Assembly (NCBI GenBank): GCA_020832345.1
Contig: JAFIEY010000199.1
Coordinates: 1 to 63,330, forward strand
DNA from: Cryomorphaceae bacterium
GTDB lineage: Bacteria; Bacteroidota; Bacteroidia; Flavobacteriales; Schleiferiaceae
Direction: 5' to 3'
DNA length: 63,330 nucleotides
Shown: positions 60,800-63,330 of the stretch, in pieces
How the letters are laid out: each line of letters begins with the position of its first letter
Numbering within the stretch: position 1 is the first letter of the stretch
Translations under genes and position numbers: made by a program
The notes under the pieces: model-generated
The model's input: only the letters and a program-made list of their open reading frames with translations
What the model was told of the DNA's origin: nothing
Databases searched by the model: none

Positions 60800-62147
60800 C
60801 ATAAAGTCCATCACATGGTTGATGTGTATTTTCCTCCTTTTTGTCGTACCGGTCAACGGTCAAAAAGACAATAAGGAAAAGCTCCAATTGCAAAAAGTGC
60901 GGCTGGAGGACGAAATAAAATTGGCCAATGTCATCCTTCGGGAAATGCGGGAGGATCGAAAAGAAAGCATCAGTAGTTTGGAGGCTTTGGGGCAAAAGCT
61001 TCGGATTCGCGAGCAGCTGCTTAGAACCCTAAATCGGGAATTGAAACTGCTGGAAGAAGATCTCCAAGCGCAACAAGGGCAGCTCAAAGAACTGGAACAA
61101 CAACTCGAATTGCAAAAGCAAGTTTATGCGGATATGATTCGGAAGGCATACAGCAACCGCGATCAACACACCGTTTTGATGTTCATTTTGAGTTCTCAGG
61201 ATTTTTTTCAAGCCGTAAAACGCGTGCAATATCTCAAGCAAATTGCCAAAGCGCGGCAAAAACAGATAGAACGAATTGCAGAAACCCAATTCGCCATTGA
61301 GTCGGAGCAGGAATCCATCCGGAAAAAAGTAAAAGAAAAAGAAGCGGTAATTGAACGACAGCGAAGAGAAAAGGAAATCTTGCTGAAAGAGAAAAAAGAA
61401 CAAGAATCGCAACTTGCATCATTTAGTGGCAAGGAAAAAGAAATTCAGGAGGACATAAAGAAAAAGCAACAACAGCGCGACCAACTCAATCAGGAGATTC
61501 AACGACTGATTGCAATAGAAATAAAACGCGCAAAAGAAGAAGCCTTGCGGAAACAAATTGAGGATGAAGCAAAAAGTGTGGGCTTGGTCAAAAACAAAGA
61601 CTTTACCTCAAAAACCACCAATCAACAATTAAAGACCCTAATCACCAAGGCTAGAGAAGCCAAGGCAGCTGCGGGGAAAGCCACTGAAGCACCTGTAGAG
61701 CGATTACCGGAACTGAGTGCAGAAAGCCAGTTGTTGGCCGCCAATTTCAGTGCCAACAAGAAAAAACTGCCATGGCCGGTAGATCGCGGATTGGTCATTG
61801 CTAAATTCGGACCGCAAAGTCATGCCGTGGCCAAAGGCGTAGTATGGGACAACAAAGGCATCGACATAGCCTCCGAGAAGGGCAGCAAAGCCAAAGCCGT
61901 ATTTGAGGGCGAAGTAATAAGCATATTGCGAATTCCCGGCGCCAATAAGGCCGTGCTGGTGCGCCACGGGAATTATTTTACCGTATATAGCAACCTCACC
62001 GAAATATATGTAAAGCAAAACGACAAAATAAAAGTTGGGCAAACCATAGGACTTATTTTCACAGATGATGAAAACGGTAAAACGGTATTGCATTTTGAGA
62101 TTTGGAAGGATACAGAGGTGATGGATCCGCAGGGCTGGCTTCAGTAA
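60780..62147 (+). CDS. EnvC-like coiled-coil LytM (M23) protein, likely amidase activator
   Basis: The start is taken at GTG 60780, 20 bp inside DUF4292, giving a signal peptide (MAINLCNIKSITWLMCIFLLFVVPVNGQ); an ATG at 60822 would remove its front half. The 455-residue protein has two long coiled coils (about 30-110 and 160-265) and a C-terminal M23/LytM domain (from about 330). The metal ligands are lost: NKGIDIA in place of HxGxDI, YSNL in place of YAHL. It should therefore bind but not cut peptidoglycan, as EnvC and NlpD do, and activate an amidase. Confidence 0.85.
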   Translation: MAINLCNIKSITWLMCIFLLFVVPVNGQKDNKEKLQLQKVRLEDEIKLANVILREMREDRKESISSLEALGQKLRIREQLLRTLNRELKLLEEDLQAQQGQLKELEQQLELQKQVYADMIRKAYSNRDQHTVLMFILSSQDFFQAVKRVQYLKQIAKARQKQIERIAETQFAIESEQESIRKKVKEKEAVIERQRREKEILLKEKKEQESQLASFSGKEKEIQEDIKKKQQQRDQLNQEIQRLIAIEIKRAKEEALRKQIEDEAKSVGLVKNKDFTSKTTNQQLKTLITKAREAKAAAGKATEAPVERLPELSAESQLLAANFSANKKKLPWPVDRGLVIAKFGPQSHAVAKGVVWDNKGIDIASEKGSKAKAVFEGEVISILRIPGANKAVLVRHGNYFTVYSNLTEIYVKQNDKIKVGQTIGLIFTDDENGKTVLHFEIWKDTEVMDPQGWLQ

Positions 62148-62231
62148 GGGTTTACCTTTGCCGCAAAAAATTTAGTTTTTTTTTGAATAAAGAAAAGGGA
62201 AACACAGGATAAGAAAAATAGTTGTTCAAAG

Positions 62232-62260
62232 TTGTCATCCTCGATCCTGTCGTACTTTTG
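62232..62260 (+). promoter_or_regulatory. Promoter of tatA
   Basis: TTG, 18 bases, then TACTTTTG, close to the Bacteroidota promoter form, about 18 bp before the tatA start. The leader would be very short. Confidence 0.5.
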
Positions 62261-62277
62261 TCGCTCAAATTTAGGCT

Positions 62278-62553
62278 ATGCAATTTTTGCTTTTCAATAT
62301 AGGTTTTGGTGAAATTGGCTTTGTGCTGATCATCGTGGTTATGTTCTTCGGTTCCAAACAAATTCCCGCCATAGCCAGGGAACTGGGCAAAGGCATACGC
62401 ATGATGAAAAACGCCACAGAAGACATCAAGCGCAGCATCAATGATTCAGCGAAATTAGACGAAGAGGAAGACAGCATTACAGACACCATCAAAGAGGGAA
62501 AAAAAGCCATTGATGAGATTTCGGGAACTATAAAGCGGAATTTGAATCGGTAA
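62278..62553 (+). CDS. tatA: Twin-arginine translocase subunit TatA
   Basis: The 91-residue protein has one N-terminal transmembrane helix (about 6-24), then FGSKQIPAIARELGKGIR, the amphipathic helix with the conserved FG motif, and a charged C-terminal tail. TatA forms the channel for folded proteins. No tatC is in view, so the partner gene must lie elsewhere. A TatB-type identity is possible, but the short charged tail suits TatA. Confidence 0.92.
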   Translation: MQFLLFNIGFGEIGFVLIIVVMFFGSKQIPAIARELGKGIRMMKNATEDIKRSINDSAKLDEEEDSITDTIKEGKKAIDEISGTIKRNLNR

Positions 62554-62650
62554 ATTAAACGTTCACCGAGGTTCTTAAATTAAGATTACAATATTCGGGA
62601 CTAAGCTATGATTATAGGACAAAAACCAACTTGAGTAAATCTTCAAATTC

Positions 62651-62691
62651 TGAGTCTGCCCCAAAAAGTCCCTTTCTGCGAAAATCATTCT
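62651..62691 (+). repeat. MITE-like element, truncated left-end copy H1
   Basis: The first 40 bases of the element are present with a few substitutions, then it stops one base before a full copy of the same orientation. It could be the remnant of an older copy, truncated by recombination or by insertion of the next one. Confidence 0.8.
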
Positions 62692-62836
62692 TGAGTCTGC
62701 TCTAAAAAGTCCCTTTCTGCCAAAATCTTCCTTGTCGGTATATTTTCGAATCTTCTCTAATAGCTGGTTAGCTCCGGTTCAAAAAATCCCCTCCGCGTTG
62801 ATTTTGATTGAAATCATCCTTTTTAGAGTGGACTCA
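62692..62836 (+). repeat. MITE-like element, full-length copy H2
   Basis: This 145-bp copy has clear terminal repeats and the palindromic interior, with minor changes (a one-base insertion in the A run). The flanking 4-mers TTCT and TCGT do not match, unlike most other copies, which fits a rearranged junction with H1. Confidence 0.88.
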
Positions 62837-63083
62837 TCGTTTAATAGCAAGGATTACGAAATTTCAGCCAACCTTTAGTAACAACCAAGATTTTATCCGT
62901 TCGATACGTTTAAAAAAGTCCCAATATCCGGGACGTGTACATGGAATAACTCAACATACATTGACTACAAATAAAATTTTAAACACAATGATAATAAGCA
63001 TAAAATTTTCATTTGTATTAAATTTAAACGTATTTTCGTAAAATTAACCGATGTAAACCGACGTAGAATTAAAAGCATGAGCC

Positions 63084-63330
63084 ATGAAAAATACTATTGT
63101 AATCCCCATATTGATGATCTGTATTTTTTTACCCTTTGCCTGTAAAAAAAGTGAACAGATAGAAGCCACTACCGTAAACGGCCAGGTATGCACCTTTGGT
63201 TCCGAAGACCCCATTATTCACCCTCCGGTAAGGGTTCAGTTGCTTGAAAGGATTTCTACCGCTGTTTGGGGCAGTGCAGACTATTATGAAGTAGTGGATG
63301 AAACCATGACCGATGAAAACCAAAATTTCA
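63084..63330 (+). CDS. Lipoprotein with carboxypeptidase-regulatory-like start, cut by the window end
   Basis: The reading frame from ATG 63084 stays open to the end of the window (82 codons). It starts MKNTIVIPILMICIFLPFAC with the lipobox Cys at 20. Then TTVNGQVCTFGSEDPI resembles the first strand of a CarboxypepD-regulatory domain (a beta sandwich). It is probably an outer-membrane-attached protein. The rest lies beyond the window, so its function is unknown. Confidence 0.78.
   Translation, partial: MKNTIVIPILMICIFLPFACKKSEQIEATTVNGQVCTFGSEDPIIHPPVRVQLLERISTAVWGSADYYEVVDETMTDENQNF

Larger units (their letters stand above)
62554..63083. other. Intergenic region with two MITE-like copies
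   Basis: The 530-bp gap holds a truncated copy (62651-62691) and a full copy (62692-62836) in direct orientation. The stretches before and after are AT-rich and carry no ORF that looks real. No terminator for tatA and no clear promoter for the lipoprotein at 63084 are visible. Confidence 0.6.

Noticed and set aside
1-63330. CRISPR array, prophage, plasmid origin or complete insertion sequence.
   Set aside because: No regularly spaced repeats with spacers, no integrase or transposase, no replication initiator and no phage structural genes were seen; repeats present are the MITE-like copies and two short local duplications.

Overview
The window looks like chromosomal DNA of a Bacteroidota bacterium, roughly 40-45 % GC. 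The basis is content, not a database search: a type IX secretion tail on the 32.3-33.8 kb gene, a gliding-motility C-terminal domain on the 52.7-55.4 kb gene, families common in this phylum (DUF3822 beside rsmD, GYDIA-type GHMP kinase, DUF4292), and several matches to the phylum's promoter form TTG-N(18-22)-TAnnTTTG with no Shine-Dalgarno sequences. The mevalonate genes (HMG-CoA reductase plus GHMP kinase) point to a Flavobacteriia- or Saprospiria-like lineage, but I cannot name a genus.

Layout. (1) 0.2-7.2 kb, minus strand: a tight six-gene signalling operon: acyltransferase-methyltransferase fusion, membrane PP2C phosphatase, GHKL-like regulator, STAS-like regulator, adenylate cyclase and a cyclic-nucleotide-binding patatin lipase. 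(2) 7.6-10.6 kb: thioesterase-menF-menD for menaquinone. (3) 10.9-20.9 kb: PLP decarboxylase, PAP2 protein, rpoN, queA, alr, M20 amidohydrolase, GNAT, methyltransferase, rsmD, DUF3822 and an unknown membrane-anchored protein. (4) 21.3-24.8 kb: small membrane proteins, an M48 protease and a RecD-like helicase. (5) 24.9-28.4 kb: rpsT with tRNA-Glu, ctaA, a heavy-metal domain lipoprotein and hemL. (6) 28.6-32.1 kb: capsule/exopolysaccharide export pair (tyrosine autokinase and Wza-like lipoprotein) with an unusual leader. (7) 32.3-41.5 kb: mixed genes including rpsA, an S9 peptidase, dps and guaD. (8) 41.7-49.9 kb: the mevalonate pair and a complete seven-subunit Mrp cation/proton antiporter. (9) 50-52.5 kb: pdxA-pepA. 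(10) 52.7-62.6 kb: a cell-envelope run (adhesin-like protein, flippase, dut, sugar nucleotidyltransferase, TPR protein, DUF4292 lipoprotein, EnvC-like amidase activator) followed by tatA. A cut lipoprotein gene ends the window.

The most striking feature not explained by genes is a family of small dispersed elements, all intergenic. There are five near-144-bp copies, three 57-bp internally deleted copies, one truncated copy and one possible remnant. They have 18-bp imperfect terminal inverted repeats (TGAGTC...GACTCA) and a palindromic interior, and five copies are flanked by perfect, mutually different 4-bp direct repeats (TGCT, TTAC, AAAT, CTTT, GTCA). These are the marks of non-autonomous transposition (a MITE). 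No transposase is encoded here. Two copies landed exactly at stop codons without changing the protein.

Two further points deserve attention. The region 1 operon could be a self-contained circuit linking cyclic-nucleotide synthesis, partner switching and lipid chemistry. The Wza-like gene is preceded by a chain of tiny ORFs joined by TAATG overlaps, built on a duplicated 29-bp initiation region.
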